Shown one piece after another: positions 9,672-18,906 of a stretch of DNA of 64,000 nucleotides. The number at the start of each line of letters is the position of its first letter. Within the stretch, counting starts at the first letter, position 1. The position numbers and the translations under genes were made by a program. Under the pieces are notes generated by a model that did not search any database, had not been told where the DNA came from, and saw only the letters and a list, made by a program, of their open reading frames with translations. The DNA lies in the NCBI RefSeq assembly GCF_021491375.1, contig NZ_JAKEVY010000001.1:744001-808000 (forward strand). The letters are read 5' to 3'. Source of the DNA: Flavihumibacter fluminis. GTDB lineage: Bacteria; Bacteroidota; Bacteroidia; Chitinophagales; Chitinophagaceae.

Positions 9672-10658
9672 TTATAGCATTGCTTTCCAGTAGTGCAGCC
9701 AGTCGAGCATGCGGCTTGTATAACCATATTCGTTATCAAACCAGGCAATCAGTTTTACCTGTCTGCCAACCACTGAAGTAAGACTTCCATCAATAATCAG
9801 TGAATGCGTATTACCCTTAATATCAGCCGAAACCAGTTCATCATCTGTGTAATCTAACACCGATGCATAATTGCTTTCAGCGGCTTTTTTGAAGATGGCA
9901 TTTACCTGCTCCCTGCTCACTTCTTCCTTCATTTGAAGTGTAACATCTGTCAATGCCCCATTGGTAACCGGCACACGGATCGACATGGCTGCCAGTTGAC
10001 CTTTCAAAGGAAACAGTCTGTCCAGCGATTTTACCAGGTCAATTTCTACCGGGATGATGGATTCAGCCGCTGCACGCCCCCGCCTGAACTGCGGATGCGC
10101 GGTATCCACCAGCTCCTGTCGGGAAGTATAGGAATGCAGAATATTAAAGTGTGCGGATTCTATTCCAATGGACTGCATCAGGTACAGGATATGCGTACTG
10201 CAATTGGTCATACATCCACCTGGAGAAACGATATCAACACTGGCATCCAGTTGGTGCTGATTGAAACCAAAAATCAGTAAGGGAATATCTTCTGAACCGG
10301 TGGTTGACAGCAATACTTTTCTTGCTCCGGCTTTCAGGTGTTTTTCTGCACCAGCCCTGCTGCTAAACCGTCCTGAACATTCCAGAACCATATCAATGCC
10401 CAGCCCCTTCCAGTCAAGCCGCAGGGGATCTTCTTCCTGGAAAGCACGAACTTTTTTGCCCTCAACAGCAATCAATCCATCTTCCCGACTGATTGGCTTA
10501 TGCAATGGCCCATAAAGAGAATCGTATTTTAAAAGGTACACCAGGTTATCAACCGGCATCACATCGTTTACCGCTACCAGCTCAATACCTTCCTGGTTCA
10601 GCAGGCGCCGGAACAACAACCGGCCAATCCTGCCCATTCCATTGATCGCAACTCTCAT
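9672..10658 (-). CDS. GAPDH-superfamily dehydrogenase with erythrose-4-phosphate dehydrogenase (Epd)-like motifs
   Basis: A 328-residue NAD-dependent aldehyde dehydrogenase of the GAPDH fold. The N-terminal Rossmann motif is INGMGRIGR, the catalytic cysteine is C149 in GGCMTNC, and the activating histidine is H175. The C-terminus carries the family block WFDNEYGYTSRM. The loop that in true GAPDH reads IIPTSTGAAKA is here IIPVEIDLVKS, resembling the IIPVDTKLAAG of E. coli Epd, which oxidises erythrose 4-phosphate for pyridoxal phosphate synthesis. So it may be an Epd or a divergent GAPDH paralogue rather than the glycolytic enzyme. It heads a minus-strand operon with the DUF92 and DUF4197 genes and diverges from the AraC-type regulator. 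Confidence 0.85.
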   Translation of the reverse strand: MRVAINGMGRIGRLLFRRLLNQEGIELVAVNDVMPVDNLVYLLKYDSLYGPLHKPISREDGLIAVEGKKVRAFQEEDPLRLDWKGLGIDMVLECSGRFSSRAGAEKHLKAGARKVLLSTTGSEDIPLLIFGFNQHQLDASVDIVSPGGCMTNCSTHILYLMQSIGIESAHFNILHSYTSRQELVDTAHPQFRRGRAAAESIIPVEIDLVKSLDRLFPLKGQLAAMSIRVPVTNGALTDVTLQMKEEVSREQVNAIFKKAAESNYASVLDYTDDELVSADIKGNTHSLIIDGSLTSVVGRQVKLIAWFDNEYGYTSRMLDWLHYWKAML

Positions 10659-10718
10659 AAGGGCAATTTTGGGCGCAAAGATCAGTATTTAGTTCGTATT
10701 TTACTGAAAACAACCGGC

Positions 10719-11546
10719 TTGGAAAACAGGTTCTACCTACCTCATCCTCTTTTGCAGGACAGTATTCACTGCATCATGCCGGTGCATGCGATTTTTGATA
10801 CCCCTGATCCTGCAACTCCCTGTTTTTACCCACCCACACCGCAAAATTCTTTGTTCCTCTACCTGCGGGATCCCATCAGTGCACAACTCGATCCATCCCT
10901 GGATTTTTTACCACAACCCAGGGCCGTTATTGTAGGTCCGCAGACAAATCCGGTTTATCTCCTACTTCATCAGGAGCACCTGGCTATCAGAATAGGTTTT
11001 CATCCATCTGGATTGTATCGCCTGTTAGGTATGCCCCTGCATGAACTGGTGGATAAAAGTTTTGATGCTACTGATTTTTTTGGCCGGCCCCTTAGGATGC
11101 TGGTCGATCAGTTGCAGCATTGCAACGGATTCGACGAAATGGTGCACCTGGTGGAATCATTTCTACTTGATCAACTGGTTCACCAGAAAGTATTACTTCC
11201 TTTTGACCATGCCATGCAGGCACTGCTACGATCCGGCGGCAATTGCAGCATCGATCAGATTGCTTCCCTTGCCTGCCTCAGCAATCGTCAATTCGAACGG
11301 GTATGTAAAGAACGGATTGGTCTTTCTCCCAAATACTTTGCGCGACTGATCCGGTTTTCCCGTGCTTACCGCATGCACGAAGAAGAACCTGAGGTTACCT
11401 GGACAACCATCGCACACAGTGTTGGGTATTTCGACCAGACGCACCTGATCCGGGATTTCCGAGAATTCACCCACCAATCGCCCCGGGGTATTGAAAAAGA
11501 AATCAATCAGGCTCCCTTGAAAATGCAACGCGACCTCCGGTTATAA
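10719..11546 (+). CDS. AraC-family transcriptional regulator
   Basis: A 275-residue regulator. The N-terminal half (PHPLLQDSIHCI..., LAIRIGFHPSGLYRLLGMP) matches the DUF6597-type sensor domain common in Bacteroidota. The C-terminal half from about residue 165 contains the double helix-turn-helix: IDQIASLACLSNRQFERVCKERIGLSPKYFARLIRF for the first and WTTIAHSVGYFDQTHLIRDFREFTHQSP for the second, with the typical G-Y-F-D-Q-x-H and SP residues. No ATG precedes the conserved N-terminus, so the start is taken as TTG 10719. It diverges from the Epd-like gene; the ligand and targets are unknown. Confidence 0.88.
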   Translation: MENRFYLPHPLLQDSIHCIMPVHAIFDTPDPATPCFYPPTPQNSLFLYLRDPISAQLDPSLDFLPQPRAVIVGPQTNPVYLLLHQEHLAIRIGFHPSGLYRLLGMPLHELVDKSFDATDFFGRPLRMLVDQLQHCNGFDEMVHLVESFLLDQLVHQKVLLPFDHAMQALLRSGGNCSIDQIASLACLSNRQFERVCKERIGLSPKYFARLIRFSRAYRMHEEEPEVTWTTIAHSVGYFDQTHLIRDFREFTHQSPRGIEKEINQAPLKMQRDLRL

Positions 11547-11607
11547 TGTCGGATTTGTACTAGTTTCCGCCCATTTCAAAAGGGATTTTTACAGTAAATA
11601 AATCGTT

Positions 11608-12504
11608 ATGAAATATTGTTTACTGTTATTACTGACTGTTTTACTCCAGATCCAGGCACAAGCCCAGGATTATTCACGACTCGGTAAAATGGAAAAAGAA
11701 CACTTCACCGTTTATTTTAGCAATGGCTATCAGGCACGTGCAACCGAAATTTCCAACCTGGTGGATACGGCTTTTACTTATTATGCCAATCAACTCTCCT
11801 TTCAACCGAAAGTGGATTTGTTGGTACTGGCAGAAGCAGACTGGAGCACTTATTCCAGGTTTCGTCTGGTGTACGGAATGCCGCATTATGACGATCAGCG
11901 AACACTAATTGTTGCAGCGCAGGACAACCCCTTCTGGAAAAGTTTTATCCCGCCCCTCAGCGATCTACCGGGGCAATGGAAATTAGCTTTAAAAAACACA
12001 TATGGTGTTCCAAATGGTAGTATCAGCGCAATCGCATTTTTTGATATACTGGCTCTTCATGAACTGGCCCATGCATTTCACATGCAGGCCAATATCAACC
12101 TGCAACGCAAATGGATGGGCGAATTATTCTGCAATATCATGACCCATAGTTTTGTAGCAGAAAAGAAACCGCAATTGCTGCCGGCATTGACGGTCTTTCC
12201 CAATTTTGTGGTGGCCGGGGGCTATCAGCAATACAAGTTTACCGGCCTGGAGGAACTTGAAAAAAATTATGATCTGATTGGCCAGGAGTATCCACAGAAC
12301 TATGGCTGGTACCAATGTAACTGGCATAAAGCTGCTGGTTATTTTTATGACCACCATGGACCAGCATTCGGTCAACAAATCTGGAAAGCATTTAAATCCC
12401 AGCCTTCAATGCTTTCAGATGCTGACTGGAAAACATTCCTGATAACTCAGCAATTAGCACCATTGGTAAAGCTGCTGGAAAATTGGCCGGATTTCGGACC
12501 TTAG
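11608..12504 (+). CDS. Secreted HELAH metallopeptidase-like protein
   Basis: A 298-residue protein with a signal peptide (MKYCLLLLLTVLLQIQAQAQ). It carries a zinc-site motif HELAH (H151, E152, H155) within a helix of small and hydrophobic residues, and a plausible third ligand E172 in MGELFCNIM, giving a gluzincin-like arrangement. An aromatic-rich region (GQEYPQNYGWYQCNWH) follows. I do not recognise a named peptidase family; the protein could be an active metallopeptidase or a binding protein with the same fold. It stands alone between the AraC regulator and the dehydrogenase gene (18-base gap to the latter), so it may be expressed with that gene. Confidence 0.7.
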   Translation: MKYCLLLLLTVLLQIQAQAQDYSRLGKMEKEHFTVYFSNGYQARATEISNLVDTAFTYYANQLSFQPKVDLLVLAEADWSTYSRFRLVYGMPHYDDQRTLIVAAQDNPFWKSFIPPLSDLPGQWKLALKNTYGVPNGSISAIAFFDILALHELAHAFHMQANINLQRKWMGELFCNIMTHSFVAEKKPQLLPALTVFPNFVVAGGYQQYKFTGLEELEKNYDLIGQEYPQNYGWYQCNWHKAAGYFYDHHGPAFGQQIWKAFKSQPSMLSDADWKTFLITQQLAPLVKLLENWPDFGP

Positions 12505-12522
12505 CAGTTCAAATGAAATCAT

Positions 12523-13371
12523 ATGATCACATTTATAGGAATGGGATTGCTAGGCTCCAACTTTACCAAAGCGCTCCTGAAACAAGGCAATACCGTACAG
12601 GTCTGGAATCGTACGCATGAAAAAGCGGTAGCTCTTGAATCTGCCGGAGCAAAAGCCATCCAGGATATACGGCAAGCCGTTAAGGGCATCCAACGGATCC
12701 ACCTCACGCTTTCTGATGATGCATCTGTGGACAGTGTATTAGCAGCCGCTGAACCGGCACTTGAAAAAGGTTGTTTCATCCTGGATCATACCACCACCTC
12801 CATGCAGGGTGCCATCGATCGCACCAGGAATTGGGCTGAAAAAGGCATCCACTATGTACATGTACCGGTATTCATGGGGCCTGCGAATGCACTCGAAAGC
12901 ACCGGGTATATGCTGATTTCCGAAGCAGCACCCATTCTGGGTCAGGTACTTCCGATGATTCGTCCAATGACCGGAAAAGTATTACAGTATGGAACCAATA
13001 CGGGTCGCGCTGCTGCCATCAAACTAATGGGCAACTCATTTCTCATAACCATGACCACCGGCATTGCCGATATGTTGGGCGTTGCCAAATCAATGGGTGT
13101 GCCTAATGAAGACATTACCAACTTATTTGAGAACTGGAATGCAGGCGCCACTGCTCCTGCGCGACTAGCCCGTATGCTTAGTGGAAAATACGACCAGCCT
13201 TCCTGGGAATTGCAAATGAGCCGGAAAGATGCGCGTCTGATGCTGGAAGTTGCCGAAGCAGCCGGCAAACAGCTCGCTATCTTACCCGCATGCGCAACCG
13301 AAATGGATCGCTGGCTTGCAAAAGGGATGGCGGAAAAAGACTGGACGATTATCGGCTCGGAGCACCTGTAA
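12523..13371 (+). CDS. NAD(P)-dependent beta-hydroxyacid dehydrogenase-type oxidoreductase (6PGDH / HIBADH family)
   Basis: A 282-residue protein. The N-terminus is a Rossmann fold with GMGLLG (residues 6-11) and an NRT cofactor-edge motif consistent with NADP use. The catalytic lysine of the family is probably K167 in IKLMGNSFL, with N171 four residues later. The substrate-loop motif, usually D-A-P-V-S-G-G, is here H-V-P-V-F-M-G-P, so the substrate is unlikely to be 3-hydroxyisobutyrate itself. Glyoxylate reductase-like or imine-reductase-like members of the family share such changes. Its 3' end overlaps the convergent glycosidase-like gene by 23 bases. Confidence 0.85.
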   Translation: MITFIGMGLLGSNFTKALLKQGNTVQVWNRTHEKAVALESAGAKAIQDIRQAVKGIQRIHLTLSDDASVDSVLAAAEPALEKGCFILDHTTTSMQGAIDRTRNWAEKGIHYVHVPVFMGPANALESTGYMLISEAAPILGQVLPMIRPMTGKVLQYGTNTGRAAAIKLMGNSFLITMTTGIADMLGVAKSMGVPNEDITNLFENWNAGATAPARLARMLSGKYDQPSWELQMSRKDARLMLEVAEAAGKQLAILPACATEMDRWLAKGMAEKDWTIIGSEHL

Positions 13372-15727
13372 CCGTTTCCTCTTTGCTCAGACCGCTAACC
13401 TGGAAATAGAGGATTGGTTTTTCATCTCCGTCGAACTGGCAATCCACCGTGATTTTATGTTTACCCGGTACCATTACCGGCAGGTCCCGATCAAGTGTCC
13501 GCGTCTGCCGGTGATTTCCTTTTGCATCGTAAACCTGTACCTGCCGTTTGCCTTCTGTAACCAGGGACTCTCCTGCTAACAGTTCTACTGGCAGACTGAT
13601 TTCGTAATAATCATCCACCTGTAAACTGATCTTCCTGATTTTGCCTTCCTTGCCTTCGGCATTCATCCGGAACTGAAGTGGTTGTTCTTTCCATTGCTGG
13701 CTGAATTCAAACAGGCTATGCGTTGGTTCACCTGGCTGACGAATAAAATGCTCCCGTTTGAACAAAGGAGATTGTTCATATTGAAATAATTTCCACTTGC
13801 CGTCTGCTATTTTATCCAGGTGAAATGCCAGTTGAGTATTTTTCAAACGCGCTTGCTGATCCGCATTAAATGCACCTGAATTCCTGGCAGCTTCCCATTC
13901 GCGGATAGCATCCAGTAAAAGGCCGGATCTAGGATTTTTTCGAAGCGCATCTGGTCTTGCCACCATCGCAAACCCTGCTCCATATCCAGCGGCCCTGGCC
14001 AGCATCCATTCCATTTCCGGCAGTGTAGTACTGGCCGTAAGCAAATACCAACCCAGCATCGGTGGCATCAGGTTACGATGAAACAATCCCTGGTTATCGA
14101 TCCGGTACTGTTGCATGCTTTCCTTAAATCCACCATACCAGGGTTCACCCCAGTTATAATAGGAACCGATATGCCAGTAAAAGGTTTTGCTGAGACTGGT
14201 GCCGGCAATAAAATCATGTTTCACCTGGTCGTACACATCCTTTGCAAAAATTTCCAGCGCATAATCACCCTGGCCGGATGCCAATGCGCCTTCATGTCCG
14301 TCAAAATCCAGGTGATTCACACTGGTTTCATTCATCAGTTGCGCAATATTGGATGCCACCTCCCGCTGCATATTGAAATCAGGAAAGAACACTTTATACC
14401 CATGATCAAATAATTTACCTACCACTGAACCCGCAGCATGTGCTGTCGGCTTTGTTCCAAAAGCCCCCCGCTGGCAATCCAGCAAACGGTAGGGGGCTTC
14501 TTTGGTCACTGCCCGATAGCGGATCAGCTCTTTTCCGATTTTTACTGTATGCAATTCATTCCCTTGTTCTGCGCTAAAATATTCAGGAGATCTAACCACC
14601 ACTTCCTTTTCACTGGCATCTATAGGCGAAACCAGAACAGAACTACCGGTAACGCTTAACCGGTCATCTGGCACCGGGGTGACATAGGTATCACTGGTGG
14701 TAATGAAATTGGTAAGTGTATGTACACCAAAAAATAAACCCGCTGCTTTTGCTTTTGCGACACTTTCCTTCAATCCTTTTCTTCCATTGGGGAACATCGT
14801 ATTGTCCAGCTCAAAATGACCCCAGGAACTGAACGGTCCTTCATGATAGAGCGAGATCAGTCCCGCTCTTTTGGTATACGCGATCATCTCATCCACATCT
14901 TTCTCCCCGAACGAGGAAATCAGGTAGGATTTTCCAAAATAGGGCGACTTCTTGAACCAAACTCCATTGATCGTAGGATGAGGTAACCCCTCTGCCAGTT
15001 CAATGGCTCCAAGCCGGTCAAGGGTTGCCGGCTCCGCGCAACTGAAAAATGCCAGCTTGCTTCCATTTACCGACTCTCCTTTCACTGCCTGAACCAGCAT
15101 GTTTTTCTGAACACCTCCCCAGGCATCCACGGTTCGGTTTTTATCTCGGTTGATGCTATAGGCCTGCATGGTACTGCCCCAGGTATATTTACTGGCGGCA
15201 ATGCCTCTTTCCCAGGTAGCACCTTCTTTATTGGGATAATTTCCTCCAAGTGTTTTGGGATTCAATACCTGTATGCCAATGGCTACCTGGTCATCGCGCA
15301 CTACCCCAATCACTTCTCCAACCAGTTTCGTAATAGTAGTTGGAAAAGGACCCCAGATCACCGCATCCAGCAATTGTTTAGGTTCTGCCCGTACCAATTC
15401 TAATACAAGGTGGGTAGACCGGATGCTTACTTTAATATCCGCCTGCCCTTTAATATCCGGATAGGATACACGAATGGTCTGACTAGCCTTATTCCAGGTC
15501 GCTTTGGCTGGCAGGTATTTTTTATCCCCAACAACCAATTGCAGAAGAGGAGCAATCGTATCTGTGGCGAGGTAATTCTGCTGATTCGGCAAATGCGTGA
15601 TGGCAGTCAGAAATCCCTTTTCATCCAGCTTCAGTGCCAGTTCGCCCGCCTGGAGATTGACCTGTGCCATTACAAAGGGACCAGTCAGGAGCAATAAAAT
15701 ACAAAACAGCAGTGCGCCTTTTTTCAT
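13349..15727 (-). CDS. Secreted glycoside-hydrolase-like protein, family not assigned
   Basis: A 792-residue exported protein (signal peptide about residues 1-21, ending VMAQ). The first 250 residues look like a beta-sandwich as found before many glycosidase barrels. From about residue 270 a TIM-barrel-like region follows: strands such as GLISLYHEG, GLFFGVHTL, KVFFPDF, NHLDFDGHEG (an acidic pair at a barrel strand end, D-F-D) and FYWHIGSYYNWGEPW. A C-terminal beta domain follows from about residue 680. The architecture fits clan GH-D-like or related exo-glycosidases, but I cannot name a CAZy family. It stands apart from the large carbohydrate locus and overlaps the convergent dehydrogenase by 23 bases. 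Confidence 0.65.
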   Translation of the reverse strand: MKKGALLFCILLLLTGPFVMAQVNLQAGELALKLDEKGFLTAITHLPNQQNYLATDTIAPLLQLVVGDKKYLPAKATWNKASQTIRVSYPDIKGQADIKVSIRSTHLVLELVRAEPKQLLDAVIWGPFPTTITKLVGEVIGVVRDDQVAIGIQVLNPKTLGGNYPNKEGATWERGIAASKYTWGSTMQAYSINRDKNRTVDAWGGVQKNMLVQAVKGESVNGSKLAFFSCAEPATLDRLGAIELAEGLPHPTINGVWFKKSPYFGKSYLISSFGEKDVDEMIAYTKRAGLISLYHEGPFSSWGHFELDNTMFPNGRKGLKESVAKAKAAGLFFGVHTLTNFITTSDTYVTPVPDDRLSVTGSSVLVSPIDASEKEVVVRSPEYFSAEQGNELHTVKIGKELIRYRAVTKEAPYRLLDCQRGAFGTKPTAHAAGSVVGKLFDHGYKVFFPDFNMQREVASNIAQLMNETSVNHLDFDGHEGALASGQGDYALEIFAKDVYDQVKHDFIAGTSLSKTFYWHIGSYYNWGEPWYGGFKESMQQYRIDNQGLFHRNLMPPMLGWYLLTASTTLPEMEWMLARAAGYGAGFAMVARPDALRKNPRSGLLLDAIREWEAARNSGAFNADQQARLKNTQLAFHLDKIADGKWKLFQYEQSPLFKREHFIRQPGEPTHSLFEFSQQWKEQPLQFRMNAEGKEGKIRKISLQVDDYYEISLPVELLAGESLVTEGKRQVQVYDAKGNHRQTRTLDRDLPVMVPGKHKITVDCQFDGDEKPILYFQVSGLSKEETVTGAPSR

Positions 15728-15842
15728 AACAATCGTTTTATTTGAGAGCTAACCTGGACACAATCTGTGAATTTTTCGGAGTATTCCATCTTTAACAGCT
15801 TAATTGGATAAGGAAATGAAATCATTTGGTAATTTTCAGGCC

Positions 15843-16364
15843 ATGAAACAGGTATCATTTGCGCTGCTTATTACCGGGCTCCTGCTGGCCGGTTGCGATA
15901 ATTCCATGAAACCGAGAACCAGCAACAGTTTTGAAGAACAGAACCAAAAAAACAAACTGGCCGGTACTCCCCTGCCCTCACTGCAACTGGTAAATATTAA
16001 AAATGAACCATTCGACCTGGCTTCCTTAAAGGGGAAAAAAGTCCTGGTGAATCTATGGGCTAGTTGGTGTGCACCCTGTCGCGAGGAAATGCCCTCCCTG
16101 GATGCGCTGTACAAAACCATGGATCCTGGGAAAGCCACTATTGTGTTGTTGAATGTGGACAAGGATCGCCAGAAGGGAGTTGACTATGCATTGAAAAATA
16201 ATATCCAGTCGCCTGTGTATTTTACCGACCAGGCATTGCCCTCCGTTTTTGAAGTTTCGGGTATTCCAACCACGTTCATCTTCAATGAAAACGGTGAACT
16301 CATTGACCGTATTGAAGGTGCACGTGATTACAGCACCGCCACTTACCAGCAGTTTTTTCAGTAG
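15843..16364 (+). CDS. TlpA-like thiol-disulfide lipoprotein (thioredoxin fold)
   Basis: A 173-residue lipoprotein: MKQVSFALLITGLLLAGC gives a lipobox with cysteine 18. The mature part is a TlpA/ResA-type thioredoxin domain, with the redox motif WCAPC followed by REEMPSLD and a cis-proline region at SGIPTTFIFNENG. It would reduce disulfides on exported proteins, for example during cytochrome c maturation. The frame is open upstream to TTG 15804, but only the ATG at 15843 yields a clean lipoprotein signal. It begins a tight plus-strand run with the phosphoesterase (22-base gap) and the serine hydrolase. Confidence 0.9.
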   Translation: MKQVSFALLITGLLLAGCDNSMKPRTSNSFEEQNQKNKLAGTPLPSLQLVNIKNEPFDLASLKGKKVLVNLWASWCAPCREEMPSLDALYKTMDPGKATIVLLNVDKDRQKGVDYALKNNIQSPVYFTDQALPSVFEVSGIPTTFIFNENGELIDRIEGARDYSTATYQQFFQ

Positions 16365-16386
16365 CTTAGGGAAAGCTTTCAGATAT

Positions 16387-17376
16387 ATGAAAAGAAGAGA
16401 CTGGCTCCAATTACTGGGTGTTTCTACCCTTGGAGCCTCCTTACCTGCCTGGGCACAACCGCCTGCAACCATGCAATCCAAAAGAAAAGGCAGTTTTTCG
16501 CTGGATGGAACGCGCCTTCGGTTTTATCATCCGGATATCAAACAGACATTTCAGACCGTCGTGATCGCTGACACTCATCTTTTTCGGGACGATGAGCGCG
16601 GTATTCCATACCAATCCTACAGTGGCCGAATGGCCAAAGCCTATAATCAAACCCAGCATTACCTTACCGGGGAAGCCACCAACCCTGAAAAAAGCCTGGC
16701 TGCCGCGCTCAACCTCGCGGCCGATAAAAAAGCAGCACTGGTTGCCCTGATCGGTGATATTGTCAGCTTTCCATCAGAAGCAGCTGTCGATTTTGTGCTG
16801 GATAAGATGAAAACGGCTGGATTGCCATATGTATATACGGCTGGCAATCACGACTGGCATTATGAAGGCATGCCCGGCAGTTTATCAAGTTTACGAAGCG
16901 AATGGATTCAAAAGCGCTTACTCCCGCTTTACCAGCAAAAGAACCCCTTGATGCAGGTAACGGCATTGCAGGGTGTACGAATTGTAATCCTCGATAATTC
17001 CAATTACCAGATTACAACAGAGCAGTTGCAGTTTTTCAAACAGCAGTTGCAATACGGGCAACCTGTTGTGCTTATGGTTCATATTCCACTCTATGCACCG
17101 GGCAGGTCCGTCGGTTTTGGTTGCGGCCATCCGGAATGGAATGCCAAATCTGATAAAAATTTCGAATTGGAACGCCGCGAACGATGGCCCGAAACAGGTC
17201 ATATAAAAGCAACGATGGATTTTCATCATACGGTATTCAATGCACCCAATGTGCTGGGTGTCATAGCCGGGCATATTCACCGTCCATCCCTGGATATTAT
17301 TAACGGTATCCCGCAGGTGGTTAGTGAAGCCAATGCTCGTGGTGCCTGCCTGGAAATTGAATTCATCCCCACCTGA
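16387..17376 (+). CDS. Tat-exported calcineurin-like metallophosphoesterase
   Basis: A 329-residue protein. The N-terminus MKRRDWLQLLGVSTLGASLPAWAQ has a twin arginine followed by a hydrophobic stretch, consistent with Tat export of a folded metal enzyme. The metallophosphoesterase motifs appear in order: D-T-H (IADTHLF), G-D (LIGDIVSF), GNHD (AGNHDWH), H in MVHIPLY and the final GHIH (IAGHIHRP). The substrate is unknown; phosphodiesters, nucleotides or phosphoproteins are possible. A longer frame begins at 16249 inside the TlpA gene, but the signal peptide fixes the start at 16387. It sits between the TlpA and serine-hydrolase genes in one likely operon. Confidence 0.9.
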   Translation: MKRRDWLQLLGVSTLGASLPAWAQPPATMQSKRKGSFSLDGTRLRFYHPDIKQTFQTVVIADTHLFRDDERGIPYQSYSGRMAKAYNQTQHYLTGEATNPEKSLAAALNLAADKKAALVALIGDIVSFPSEAAVDFVLDKMKTAGLPYVYTAGNHDWHYEGMPGSLSSLRSEWIQKRLLPLYQQKNPLMQVTALQGVRIVILDNSNYQITTEQLQFFKQQLQYGQPVVLMVHIPLYAPGRSVGFGCGHPEWNAKSDKNFELERRERWPETGHIKATMDFHHTVFNAPNVLGVIAGHIHRPSLDIINGIPQVVSEANARGACLEIEFIPT

Positions 17377-17387
17377 TTTATTTAAGT

Positions 17388-18905
17388 ATGTCTATAAAAA
17401 TTAGTTGCCTGTTTATCTGCGTATGTTTATCAGCGTTCGTACAGGCTCAATCCATTGATATCAATTCTTCCGATTGGAAAAAAGTAATTCAGGAAACGGA
17501 TCAACTTTTTACAGATTTTGCCGCCAAAAACAACCAGCCAGGATTCATCTATGGCATCGTTGCAAATGGCAAACTGGTGCATCTTAAAACTTCGGGTATG
17601 GCTAACCGGGAGATGGGAATTCCGGTTAAACCCGGCTCTGTTTTTCGTATTGCCTCCATGTCAAAAAGTTTTGCAGGGGTAGCTATTCTTCAATTGCGCG
17701 ACCAGGGCAAACTGCAGCTCGATGAACCGGCGCAGCTTTATATACCGGAACTATCTGACATACAGTATCCTACCACCGATGCACCTCCGATCACCATCCG
17801 GCACCTGCTGACACATGCAGCAGGATTTCCGGAAGACAATCCATGGGGCGACCGTCAGCTGGATATCTCAGAAGACAGCATGCACGCCATGTTCAAAAGA
17901 GGGATATCCTTTTCTACAAGTCCGGGTACCGCTTATGAATACAGTAATATGGGATTTGCCATGCTGGGTGCGATCATCAAAAAAGTTTCGGGCATGTCCT
18001 ACCAGGAATACATTGAAGAACATATCTGGAAACCACTCGGCATGCACCATACCTATTGGGAATACAGTGCTGTACCCGATAGTACACTGGCAATTGGATA
18101 CCGTTGGCTGAATTCCAGCTGGGAAGCACAACCGATGGAACACGATGGTGCATATGGCATCATGGGCGGCATCCTTACTACCGCAGAAGATTTTTCAAGG
18201 TATATGAACTTCATGCTAAGTGCCTGGCCGGCCAGAAATGGATCCGATAACAGTCCGCTTCAAAGAAGTTCTTTGCGAGAAATGCAGCAACCCTGGAATT
18301 TTGCAGGACTGAATCCCAATTACAAATACCCGGATGGAAGAATCTGTCCAACTGCAGCCGGTTATGGCTACGGACTTCGCTGGAGCAAGGATTGCGAGGG
18401 CCGTATAACGGTGGGGCATAGTGGCGGATTACCAGGCTTTGGCAGCAACTGGAGCATCCTGCCTGATTATGGAATCGGCATTGTAAGTTTCATCAACCAC
18501 ACCTATGCGCCAGCCACAACCTTGAATATTCAATCGCTCGACCTGCTGGTTAAGAAAGCAGCACTGCAACCACGAACCATTCCACCATCTCCGATCCTGC
18601 TGCAACGTCAACAGGAACTTACTGCTTTGTTGCCGGATTGGAAAAATGCTGAACAATCGTCCATCTTCGCAGAAAACTTCTTCTTCGATTACCAAATTGA
18701 CAGCTTACGGAAGGAAGCCAAAACGCTTTTCCAGTCTGCGGGCAGAATTCTCCGTAGTTCACCTGTTATCGTGGAAAACAACCTGCGGGGAACGTTTACG
18801 CTTAATGGAGAGAAAGCTGATTTGAAGGTATATTTCACCCTCTCACCCGAGCAGCCAGCCAAGATTCAGGCTTACCGGTTACGATTGGAACCGCGTGAAA
18901 AATAA
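17388..18905 (+). CDS. Serine hydrolase of the beta-lactamase / class C PBP fold
   Basis: A 505-residue exported protein (signal peptide about residues 1-21, ending FVQAQ). The SxxK motif is SMSK (S90-K93), the YxN motif is YSN in YEYSNMGFAM, and the third motif is HSGG in VGHSGGLPGFGSN. About 100 residues follow the domain and form an extra C-terminal part. Members of this family include esterases, D-aminopeptidases and peptidoglycan-acting enzymes, so the exact reaction is open and resistance should not be assumed. It is the third gene of the run starting at 15843 (11-base gap) and ends one base before the convergent hydroxyisourate hydrolase gene. Confidence 0.9.
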   Translation: MSIKISCLFICVCLSAFVQAQSIDINSSDWKKVIQETDQLFTDFAAKNNQPGFIYGIVANGKLVHLKTSGMANREMGIPVKPGSVFRIASMSKSFAGVAILQLRDQGKLQLDEPAQLYIPELSDIQYPTTDAPPITIRHLLTHAAGFPEDNPWGDRQLDISEDSMHAMFKRGISFSTSPGTAYEYSNMGFAMLGAIIKKVSGMSYQEYIEEHIWKPLGMHHTYWEYSAVPDSTLAIGYRWLNSSWEAQPMEHDGAYGIMGGILTTAEDFSRYMNFMLSAWPARNGSDNSPLQRSSLREMQQPWNFAGLNPNYKYPDGRICPTAAGYGYGLRWSKDCEGRITVGHSGGLPGFGSNWSILPDYGIGIVSFINHTYAPATTLNIQSLDLLVKKAALQPRTIPPSPILLQRQQELTALLPDWKNAEQSSIFAENFFFDYQIDSLRKEAKTLFQSAGRILRSSPVIVENNLRGTFTLNGEKADLKVYFTLSPEQPAKIQAYRLRLEPREK

Positions 18906-18906
18906 C

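Noticed and set aside
17388-18905. Antibiotic resistance beta-lactamase
   Set aside because: The fold and SxxK/YxN/HxG motifs are shared by many esterases and peptidases. Length and neighbours give no reason to call it a resistance gene; the same holds for 56172-57527.
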